Shown here in pieces: positions 34,871 to 41,849 of a stretch of DNA of 64,000 nucleotides. Source of the stretch: Holophagaceae bacterium (GTDB lineage: Bacteria > Acidobacteriota > Holophagae > Holophagales > Holophagaceae); the NCBI GenBank assembly GCA_016722505.1, contig JADKJH010000003.1, forward strand, positions 1 through 64,000, read 5' to 3'. The position numbers and the translations under genes were made by a program. The notes beneath the pieces were generated by a model. That model did no database searches and had not been told where the DNA came from. It saw nothing but the letters and a program-made list of their open reading frames with translations. Each line of letters starts with the position of its first letter. Position 1 is the first letter of the stretch.

Positions 34871-35254
34871 ATGCCAGAACTGCCTCGTCCCTCTGATTTT
34901 GAACTTGCGATCCTACGCGTTCTGTGGCGTATGGGAGATGCCACCGTGCGGCAGGTGTATGAAGCTTTACAAGCTGAACGCAAATTGGGCTACACCACAG
35001 TCTTGAAGACCATGCAGATCATGGTGGACAAGGGATTGCTGGTGCGCGATGAGAGCGCCAGGAGCCATGTCTATCGGGCTGCGGAAGCGCCGCAAGCTAC
35101 CAAGGGTGGCCTGCTGAAGGACCTCGTGGATAAAGCATTCGGAGGCTCGGCCATCCAGCTGCTTGCCCATGCCCTGAATGCGAAACGCCCCACGAAGCGG
35201 GAGCTGGATGAACTCCAGATCCTGCTGGACCACGCGAGAAAGGAGCGGAAATGA
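34871..35254 (+). CDS. blaI: BlaI/MecI-family winged-helix repressor
   Basis: 127 residues. The N-terminal winged helix shows the family pattern (ELAILRVLWRMGDATVRQVYEAL and YTTVLKTMQIMVDKGLL), followed by a dimerisation tail. BlaI-type repressors are cleaved when a partner membrane metalloprotease senses its signal. The ATG at 34871 follows CGGAGACCTC. The next gene overlaps by ATGA and encodes that partner. The usual target is a beta-lactamase gene; none was seen here, so the regulon may be elsewhere or different. Confidence 0.93.
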   Translation: MPELPRPSDFELAILRVLWRMGDATVRQVYEALQAERKLGYTTVLKTMQIMVDKGLLVRDESARSHVYRAAEAPQATKGGLLKDLVDKAFGGSAIQLLAHALNAKRPTKRELDELQILLDHARKERK

Positions 35255-36879
35255 ACTGGATGGATATCGCTCCCATCGCGCGGCTGGGTTGGACACTGCT
35301 GCATTCCCTTTGGCAGGGGGTTCTGGTGGCGGTGTTCTTGGCCTTGGCCATGTGGTTGTTGAAGGGAGCCACGCCGAGGTTGCGTTACGGGGTGGCCTGC
35401 TCGGCCCTGGTGCTGATGGCGACATCTCCAGTCTTTACTTGGGTGCGCCTAGGTCAGGCACCACCGCAAGTGAGTGAGGTTTCTCGGGACGATGCCCCAA
35501 GACCTGCCGCGTCCGCTCCCGCGGCACCTCTTCCCCCCCTCGATGCAAGCAACTTGGACCATGCTCTTCCTTGGGCGGTGGGGCTTTGGGCGATAGGAGT
35601 GGTCATTCTCAGTCTGCGCCTCGCTGGCGGGTGGGCGTGGCTGCATTGGTTGCGACGCCGCCCCCGCACCGTGCCTGGGCCGGACAAAATTCAACTCTGC
35701 CTGCTGCGCCTTTGTGATCGCATGGGCTTGGCCAGCAACATCCGGATCTACCTTTGCGAGGGGGTGCGGGGTCCCACAGTCATGGGGTGGCTGCGTCCTG
35801 TGATTCTTGTGCCGCCAGCCGCAGTTCTGGGGATGACGCCCGAGCAAATGGAAATGATTCTCGCCCATGAGCTTGCCCATATCCTGCGCCATGATTACGC
35901 CATCAACCTGATCCAGTCTTGCGTCGAAGTGCTGCTCTTCTACCACCCGGCCGTGTGGTGGATTTCCTCGAAGATCCGCCAGGAACGGGAGTTGTGCTGC
36001 GACGATTTGGCGGTTCATACCACAGGGGACGCCCTGGACTATGCCACCGCACTTACACGCTTGGAGTCGCTTTGTCTCCAGGATCCTTCTCAGCCATCCT
36101 CGGCCAAGCGTCTGTTGCTGGCCGCCACCGGAGGTTCTTTCATGAATCGAATTCACCGTTTGATTTTGCCCATCACACCCATCCAATTGGCTCCCCGAGC
36201 GGGGCTTGTATTGCTACTTTTGTTCGTGGGAGCCTTCGCCCTGCAAGCCCGGACCTGGAGGCACCAGGCCCCGGCACAGAGCGACGTCCTTTCCAAAGGT
36301 GCCATTCGCCTGCGGCGCTACGATGCCGACTCCACAGATGGAAAACGAAAGGCCGGCACGGTGGACCTACGGGCAGAATTCGTCTCGCTGCCTACTCTAG
36401 AAAAAGCTTTGGAAACCCTCCTTCAATTGCCTCTCGATCCTGTCAAAGGCAGTGTTGAACTGAACCTGGATGAAACCGTAGTCCAGGACGCACCAGGAGG
36501 CCATTGGACCTATCGTTTTACCGGTGTGGATCCGGCACGCATCAAGGGCTTTCTCATCGCCAAACAGATGCCGACGATCGAGAAGCCCTTGCCAGGCTGG
36601 TTCAGCATCAGCCGCCGCAATTCCATGACGCCCGAATTGGCTATCATTCCTAAAGGCCTGAACATTGACGTTTGGGCCGAGGGCGTGCCTGCGGACATGG
36701 TGCTCCAGGGCCTGATTGATTTGGAGGCAATGGCCCCAACGCCTGGCATCACCCAGGAAATTCGCCGCCAGGTTCCTGCTGGTTCTCCGACCAAAGCCAA
36801 CATCACCCTTGATCTCCGCGATGCGGACCCAGAGCAGTTCCGGGGTGTCTTGGACAAATGGATCGAAAACCACAAATGA
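35251..36879 (+). CDS. BlaR1/M56-type membrane metalloprotease sensor
   Basis: 542 residues. N-terminal helices begin LHSLWQGVLVAVFLALAMWLL, with more at about residues 106-132. The zinc site HELAH (His206, Glu207, His210) is followed by RHDYAIN and a second acidic segment QERELCCDD, the third ligand. Instead of the penicillin-binding domain of classical BlaR1, residues 340-542 form an extracytoplasmic domain I do not recognise (for example GTVDLRAEFVSLPTLEKAL and IPKGLNIDVWAEGVP). Coupled to blaI by ATGA, it should cleave BlaI after sensing an unknown signal. Confidence 0.88.
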   Translation: MNWMDIAPIARLGWTLLHSLWQGVLVAVFLALAMWLLKGATPRLRYGVACSALVLMATSPVFTWVRLGQAPPQVSEVSRDDAPRPAASAPAAPLPPLDASNLDHALPWAVGLWAIGVVILSLRLAGGWAWLHWLRRRPRTVPGPDKIQLCLLRLCDRMGLASNIRIYLCEGVRGPTVMGWLRPVILVPPAAVLGMTPEQMEMILAHELAHILRHDYAINLIQSCVEVLLFYHPAVWWISSKIRQERELCCDDLAVHTTGDALDYATALTRLESLCLQDPSQPSSAKRLLLAATGGSFMNRIHRLILPITPIQLAPRAGLVLLLLFVGAFALQARTWRHQAPAQSDVLSKGAIRLRRYDADSTDGKRKAGTVDLRAEFVSLPTLEKALETLLQLPLDPVKGSVELNLDETVVQDAPGGHWTYRFTGVDPARIKGFLIAKQMPTIEKPLPGWFSISRRNSMTPELAIIPKGLNIDVWAEGVPADMVLQGLIDLEAMAPTPGITQEIRRQVPAGSPTKANITLDLRDADPEQFRGVLDKWIENHK

Positions 36880-36921
36880 AGTGGTCCTCACCGACTCCAT
36901 GAGGTTAAGCGAAAGGCAAGG

Positions 36922-36967
36922 CATCAAAGGCCGCCCGATTCCAGTCTTGAACGGGCGGCTTTTGATG
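36922..36967 (+). terminator. Terminator after the BlaR1-like gene
   Basis: A 16-bp stem with one mismatch: CATCAAAGGCCGCCCG against CGGGCGGCTTTTGATG. The T-run is inside the right arm. It also lies close to the end of the convergent acyl-CoA dehydrogenase gene. Confidence 0.75.
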
Positions 36968-36986
36968 GCCTGTCGGATGAGATCGT

Positions 36987-38126
36987 TTACTTCAGTAGCT
37001 GCCTTGCCACCACCATGCGCTGGATCTCGCTGGTGCCTTCATAGATGGTGGTCACGCGGACATCGCGATACAGGCGCTCGACCACATATTCGCGGCTGTA
37101 GCCGTAGCCGCCGAAGATCTGCACGGCGCGGTCGCAGACCCACACCGCGCTTTCGGTGGTGAAGAGCTTGGCGGTGGCCGCCTCCAGCGTGCAGGGCAGA
37201 CCTTCGTTCTTCAGGGAAGCGGCCTTGTAGACCAGCAGCCGCGAAGCCTGGACGCGGGCCTCCATCTCGGCCAGGTAGGTCTGGATGGCCTGGTGCTCGC
37301 CGATGGGCTTGCCGAAGGTGTAGCGGGTCTTCGCATAGGCGATGGACTCGTCCAGGGCCCGCTGGGCGATGCCCAGGGCTTGGGCCGCGATGCCGATGCG
37401 TCCGCCATCCAGCCCGTTGAAAGCCACTTTCAGTCCATCGCCGTAGTCGCTCAGCAGATCGCTATCCGCCACAAAGGCGTCTTCCAGCGCGACCATCACG
37501 GTCTTTGAGGAGCGCAGGCCCATTTTTTCTTCGGGCTTGGCCATGATGACGCCAGCCTGATCCGCGTCGAGCACAAAGGCGCTGATGCCTTTCTTGCCTT
37601 TGTCGGGGTGGGTGATGGCCATGACGATGAAATATTTCCCGACGCTTCCGTTGGTGATCCAGGCCTTGGCGCCGTTCAGCTTCCAACCGCCCTCCACCTT
37701 CGTGCCCCGGGTCTTCAGGGCGGCTGCATCGCTACCCGCATTGGGCTCCGTGAGCATGAATCCGCCGATGACTTCACCGGACGCGAGCGGCCTAAGGTAC
37801 TTCTGCTTCTGCGCCTCGGTGCCGAAATTCAGGATGGGCGCGCAAGCCACCGAATTGTTCACACTCATGGTCACAGCCACGGAGGCATCCACCCTGGCGA
37901 TTTCCTCGAGCGCCAGGATATAGCTCAGGTAGTCCACCCCTGCGCCGCCGTAGGCTTCTGGAATGTTCATGCCCATGAAGCCCATTTCGCCCAGCTGTTT
38001 GATGATGGCGGTCGGGAATTCCGAGGCATGGTCCCGCGCCATGGCACCAGGCTCGATCTCATGAAGCGCGAATTCCCGTGCGGCGTCCCGGATGGCGAGC
38101 TGGTCTTCAGTGAATGCGGGAAACAT
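36987..38126 (-). CDS. Short-chain acyl-CoA dehydrogenase
   Basis: 379 residues. The start ATG at 38126 has GAGGAG five bases upstream. The catalytic Glu363 lies in YEGTSEIQRM, which marks the butyryl/short-chain group rather than the glutaryl-CoA group. Other family motifs are FMLTEPNAGSDAAALKT, WITNGSVGKYF and QIFGGYGYSREY. It is an FAD enzyme that introduces the alpha-beta double bond in acyl-CoA. No electron-transfer flavoprotein gene is adjacent. Confidence 0.94.
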   Translation of the reverse strand: MFPAFTEDQLAIRDAAREFALHEIEPGAMARDHASEFPTAIIKQLGEMGFMGMNIPEAYGGAGVDYLSYILALEEIARVDASVAVTMSVNNSVACAPILNFGTEAQKQKYLRPLASGEVIGGFMLTEPNAGSDAAALKTRGTKVEGGWKLNGAKAWITNGSVGKYFIVMAITHPDKGKKGISAFVLDADQAGVIMAKPEEKMGLRSSKTVMVALEDAFVADSDLLSDYGDGLKVAFNGLDGGRIGIAAQALGIAQRALDESIAYAKTRYTFGKPIGEHQAIQTYLAEMEARVQASRLLVYKAASLKNEGLPCTLEAATAKLFTTESAVWVCDRAVQIFGGYGYSREYVVERLYRDVRVTTIYEGTSEIQRMVVARQLLK

Positions 38127-38264
38127 GAAAACTCCTCGGTAAAAATTAGCGCAAATCAGGATTTGGCCGACTTCCTATTCCAGCAGCACAAAGGGGTGTA
38201 TGGGATCACGATTGCGAAAGTGGACAGTGCAGCCGTTGGCCTGCGCCGGAGCCGGTACACATGC

Positions 38265-39410
38265 TCAGGCCCTTTCCAATTTCCGCCGCAGCAGTTGCAC
38301 CGAGGCCTTCGAGCCCTCCCACCGCATCAGGTCATGGGCCTCGTCAAATCCGCACCATTTGAATTCGCTGTGTTCATCAGGAGCAAGCTGGACGGGCGCG
38401 TCATAGGGCACCTCCATGTGGAAGCAGGTTTCGGTGTTGAAGCGAGGTTCGGGATCTGGGAAATGGATGATGCTCGAGTCCACCTAGAAGCTGTGTTTAA
38501 GGGGCAGAGGGGTCAACTTTCCCGTAAGGCCCGTTTCTTCCCTTAGTTCCCTATGAGCCGTTTCCTCGCAACTTTCACCGGGTTCCATCATCCCCGTGAC
38601 GCTCTGCCACCAAAATCCATGGTTGGGCACGCGCAGCATCATCAAGATTTCAGGGCCATCCGGCCCCTGCCTCCAGGTGAGCGCGCTGACGCTTTGGCTG
38701 GGCTTCCGCGAAGGCTGGATATCCAGGCTGAGGCACTCGCAAAGGTGGCGCTGGAGCTGATCTGCGGCAGTCTCGAAATCCGGGGCAGTGTCTCCCAGCA
38801 AGGACCTGAGGGAACAAACACCTTTGTCCGTGAAGCCGCAGGGTGTGATCCAGCCAAAATGCGCGAGGTTGGGCGCGACGTTGAAAGCGATGCCATGGGT
38901 GGTGATCCAACGGCTTAGATGCAAGCCCACAGCGCCAAGCTTTTCAAGGCCGCCGCCCTTCCGGGATCTGGCTGTGTCCACCCAAATGCCCGGCGCCCCC
39001 TTCAGCCGGTCCGCGGTCACTCCAAAAGTCGCGGCTGTGCGGATCATGGCCTCTTCAAGCCCCCTCACAAGGCGGCCGACATCCTGGCGTCCACCGGCAA
39101 GATTGCAGATGGGATAGACCACGATCTGGCCGGGGCCGTGGTAGGTGACTTCGCCTCCGCGGTCTGTGGCCTGGATTTCCACGCCGTTCTGTCCGCAGAA
39201 CTCGGGGCTGACATGGATGTCCGCCATGGTTGCGTTACGGCCCAGCGTGAAAACCGGATTGTGCGAAAGGATCACTAGCTGGTCGGGATTCTCCGCGTCC
39301 TTCACATACTCCGCGAGGGCCCTTTGCATCCTTAGCCCTGCCGTGTAGAAAACGGTATTGAAGCGCCTAAGTTGGGCAGGGCGCGGGGTATCGAAGCCGA
39401 TCTTGCTCAT
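38265..39410 (-). CDS. lipB: Lipoyl(octanoyl) transferase fused to a Nudix hydrolase, interrupted by an in-frame TAG
   Basis: Residues 1-230 are LipB, which moves octanoyl from ACP to lipoyl domains: RGGEVTYHGPG at 84-94, Lys157 in EKLGAVG and Cys191 in TPCG. Residues 240-308 begin a Nudix domain with a perfect Nudix box (Gly273 to Leu295, with REL and EETGL). The frame then meets TAG at 38484-38486, and the same frame continues without a shift as VDSSIIHFPDPEP to the natural end. The whole would be about 381 residues. The TAG could be TGG (Trp) or CAG (Gln) misread, or a real nonsense codon. Some LipB-Nudix fusions occur in deltaproteobacteria and acidobacteria. Confidence 0.85.
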
Positions 39411-39462
39411 GGATCATAGTGTGGCGTCATTGCATAATTGCCACCACCAAGAGCGGCGGGCC

Positions 39463-39522
39463 ATGGGTTGAGGAGTCGAGGAGTCAACAAGTCGAAGAGT
39501 TGAAAAGTTAAAAGTTCTGGAA
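39463..39522. repeat. Short GAGTC/GAAGAG word repeat
   Basis: Tandem degenerate octamers of the type GAGGAGTC, CAACAAGTC, GAAGAGTT and GAAAAGTT occupy the gap upstream of the low-GC ORFs. Comparable word repeats occur in other gaps of the window. Confidence 0.5.
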
Positions 39523-39546
39523 TTGATAAATAAAGGAGGCAAAGGC

Positions 39547-39738
39547 GTGGGATACACCAAAAATATAGAAGGATTCACGTCGGTTGATTTGGGCGCCCTA
39601 GCTTTTGGGTTTGACAATAAACATTATTCCCACAGCCGCGAGTTTCGCTCCAATATCGTGAATGAGCGACCATATTGGAAGTCTGTGGGATTTGATTTTA
39701 AATTGAGTGGCGATAATTTCAAAGATAGATTCAATTAG
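39547..39738 (+). CDS. Small hypothetical ORF, low GC
   Basis: 63 residues from a GTG with GGAGG seven bases upstream, which is a good ribosome site. The protein starts VGYTKNIEGFTSVDLG and has an aromatic, polar composition with no recognised domain. Base composition is clearly AT-richer than in the surrounding genes. It ends 10 bases before the next start. It could be a real small protein or the tail of a decayed one. Confidence 0.45.
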   Translation: MGYTKNIEGFTSVDLGALAFGFDNKHYSHSREFRSNIVNERPYWKSVGFDFKLSGDNFKDRFN

Positions 39739-39748
39739 GGTGCCAATC

Positions 39749-40921
39749 ATGTCAAAACGAGTTCTTCCAGCTCTTCTACCCTGTCTCCTCGTCTGGGTAG
39801 GACTCCCGGTCCATGTTGCTTGCCAATCTAGCAAATTAGACAAAAGGCAAGAGCAAGTAAAGGGATTGGTCAAGAAGATGGATACAAAAATAAACTTTTA
39901 CGGGAAAGTGCTCGATGAACAAGGGCTGCCTGTTGAAGGTGCGGAGGTAATGCTGCATTTGAAACGGTACTTAACATCAGCCCCACCCTGGTTTGAGCAA
40001 ATTATTGATATTTCACTAAAATCTGATAAACAAGGACAATTTTCTATAACAAATGAAAAAGGGCGTGATTTATTCGTAAAAGAAGTCAAGAGAAAAGGTT
40101 ATGAGACTTCTCTCAATCACCATACAAGAACGAGTTACAATTATTCCACTGAAATGGATGCTGTTTTCGTACCAGACCCCCAAACCCCTGTCGTGTTTTG
40201 GATGCGAAAGAAGGGTGATGAAGCTTTTGTATTGACGACCGGCCTAACGAGTAGTCACCAGCCCGATTTCCGTTTTAATCAGGAGGAATCCGGCCTACAG
40301 AAAGGTATCGACATCGTTCAAGGTTTGGAAATCAAAGAGAAAGATTTGACCAAACCGGCATTCAATGATGACCCTCTGTATTGCGATCTGAAGGCCAAGG
40401 CCATCTTTGATCCCAAGACCAAAACCTGGACGATGGTCCTTACGCCGGGGGGGGCGGACGATGGGATTCTTTTTTCAGAACAATTCCTGTATGAAGCGCC
40501 TGCGGATGGCTATCTGTTGAGCTACACCATCCATCCGGATGCCTTTAGGAAGGAATTTGGCCTGACAGAAAGTTCGGAACGAGTGGAAAAGGGGCAAATC
40601 ATCCAGAACCCAGGCATCTACCTCTACCTCCGAAGCCGCGGCCTCTATTCGCGAACCCACATCACGCATCTGGTGGCCAACAAGGAGGCAATATGGCTGA
40701 GCGGGGGAAGTACCGTCCTCAATCCCTACGGCGACCGAATTCTTGAGAAGGCGGCGGATCTACCGGGGGATGTCTCCGTAGGATTGAGAATAGGTGTGCG
40801 CGAAACTTTTCGGCGAAATCCGACCGCCCGCCCCCCTAAGCCTGATCTCCCAAAACTGGTCCGAGAATGGGAGAAGAATCGTTCCGCTACAGAAAAGTTG
40901 AAGGATTGGCTCAAGCGATGA
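39749..40921 (+). CDS. Exported carboxypeptidase-regulatory-like protein of unknown function
   Basis: 390 residues from the ATG at 39749. A Sec signal with the AC junction (VHVACQSSK) suggests a processed or possibly lipidated N-terminus. Residues of about 45-125 resemble a carboxypeptidase-D regulatory-like domain (GKVLDEQGLPVEGAEVMLH). The remainder (FILSEQ- and LYLRSRGLYSR-like segments) is unrecognised. The first two thirds are AT-rich while the last third is GC-rich, which suggests recent transfer or recombination. Its stop overlaps the duplicated fragment described next by ATGA. Confidence 0.75.
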   Translation: MSKRVLPALLPCLLVWVGLPVHVACQSSKLDKRQEQVKGLVKKMDTKINFYGKVLDEQGLPVEGAEVMLHLKRYLTSAPPWFEQIIDISLKSDKQGQFSITNEKGRDLFVKEVKRKGYETSLNHHTRTSYNYSTEMDAVFVPDPQTPVVFWMRKKGDEAFVLTTGLTSSHQPDFRFNQEESGLQKGIDIVQGLEIKEKDLTKPAFNDDPLYCDLKAKAIFDPKTKTWTMVLTPGGADDGILFSEQFLYEAPADGYLLSYTIHPDAFRKEFGLTESSERVEKGQIIQNPGIYLYLRSRGLYSRTHITHLVANKEAIWLSGGSTVLNPYGDRILEKAADLPGDVSVGLRIGVRETFRRNPTARPPKPDLPKLVREWEKNRSATEKLKDWLKR

Positions 40922-41298
40922 ATGCGGGCGCCTGGACACTTACCATTCCCGCCGAGGGCAATGAGTTGCTGGAAGGCGGGGCCTTCGCGGTGCTGGTGCC
41001 CGGATCTCTCTGGGCCTGGGTGAGCGGCACCGCCACGATCCCGGCCGGGACAGCGAGGATCCTGGCGAGCAAAGTGGGCATGCAAGCTTTGGTTGGCAGG
41101 AATTTGTTGTTATCCCCTTTATCCCCTTCATCCCTGTTAAATCGCTTTTCGAACATGGATGGACAAGGCACAGAATCGAAAACAAAATCCTTGTCGAAAA
41201 ACAAAAACAAAAACTTGTTAAACAGGGATGAAGGGGGTGAAGGGGATCATGAAAAAACAAAACTAATCAGGAGTTCCTGTTCACAGCCCCGCGCTTGA
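40918..41298 (+). pseudogene. Duplicated fragment of the second giant protein gene
   Basis: From the ATG at 40918 the frame reads NAGAWTLTIPAEGNELLEGG and then ATIPAGTARILASK, which parallels the giant-2 segment at about 62597-62776 (NVAGAWTLSIPPEGNALMEGG and ATIPAGTARILASK). The DNA similarity runs from about 40924 to 41110. Beyond it the frame passes through a palindromic element and stops. It is therefore a truncated copy, not a working gene. It retains the frame that the giant copy has lost. Confidence 0.7.
41112..41247. repeat. Palindromic element, copy 1
   Basis: Left arm 41112-41140 and right arm 41218-41247 pair along about 29 bp with two mismatches and a one-base gap. Each arm repeats a CCCC block at 9-10 bp intervals (ATCCCCTTTATCCCC and TTCATCCC). 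The loop is about 77 bases and contains a perfect inner hairpin GACAAGG/CCTTGTC and an A-rich tail (AAAACAAAATCCTTGTC). It sits inside the duplicated fragment. Confidence 0.8.
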
Positions 41299-41849
41299 TC
41301 CTCGAGCCTGTTCATCAGATATTCAGCCCAGCAGCGCATCCAGATAATGCCCCAGGGCCATGTCCAGCCAGCGTCGGGATGAATCCTGCCATACCATCCC
41401 CGCAGCCTTGAGAAGCAAACCGTCCTAGATTCGTGAGTATCGGGTGCGAAGAAAAATTCTCATCTTGATGTGGGAGGAATACACCTTCCACATCCGATCA
41501 TTTGGGTCAAAATTGTCAGTTATTGCTCACGCAAACGGTATTATGTGCATCAATATAATAGGTGTGTATGAATCATATTTTTGACCCTGCATTGGCTATA
41601 AATTAAAACAAATGAACGTAATTTTCATGGCTAATTGATAGTATTGGAAGGTATTCAAAGGCTCAAGCCGCGACCCGTCAATGTGGATGTTTAAACACTC
41701 TTAACAATTCTTAACATACTAATTTACCGACCCAAAGGTACGATTTATTCATAAAGACGATGAAAGGATTCTCCGGGGCTAATGGCCGGGGCGTTTTTTT
41801 CTTGTTCATTGGATCGGGCCACATTGCCCATTTTTGCATCGGATTTACC
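41299..41849. promoter_or_regulatory. Long AT-rich leader of the giant gene
   Basis: Apart from the minus-strand remnant, no gene was found in these 550 bases. A 9-bp inverted pair GGGTCAAAA/TTTTTGACCC encloses about 65 bases near 41504-41587. Two direct repeats CTTAACA (41700-41706 and 41710-41716, 10-bp period) resemble a response-regulator site of the OmpR/PhoB type. No riboswitch could be recognised. The first giant gene may start at 41760 or, more likely, at 41850. Confidence 0.5.
41323..41424 (-). pseudogene. Short coding remnant on the minus strand
   Basis: Between two stops the minus strand reads DGLLLKAAGMVWQDSSRRWL, then DMALGHYLDALLG and a stop. The composition (amphipathic, Leu/Ala/Arg) looks like a real C-terminus, but no start or upstream frame is left. 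The parent family is not recognised. Confidence 0.35.

Noticed and set aside
34820..36879. A beta-lactamase resistance locus
   Set aside because: BlaI and a BlaR1-like protein are present, but no beta-lactamase gene is adjacent and the sensor domain is not penicillin-binding, so resistance cannot be claimed.
40911..41210. Minus-strand ORFs over the palindromic element (also 62665-62952)
   Set aside because: They look alike only because both cover the duplicated fragment and palindrome; composition and lack of start signals argue against coding.
41700..41849. A possible cyclic-di-GMP or other riboswitch before the first giant gene
   Set aside because: The region has G-rich and CCGG pieces, but the conserved GEMM core with its GCACAGGGCAAACC-type motif is absent, and no other family could be recognised.
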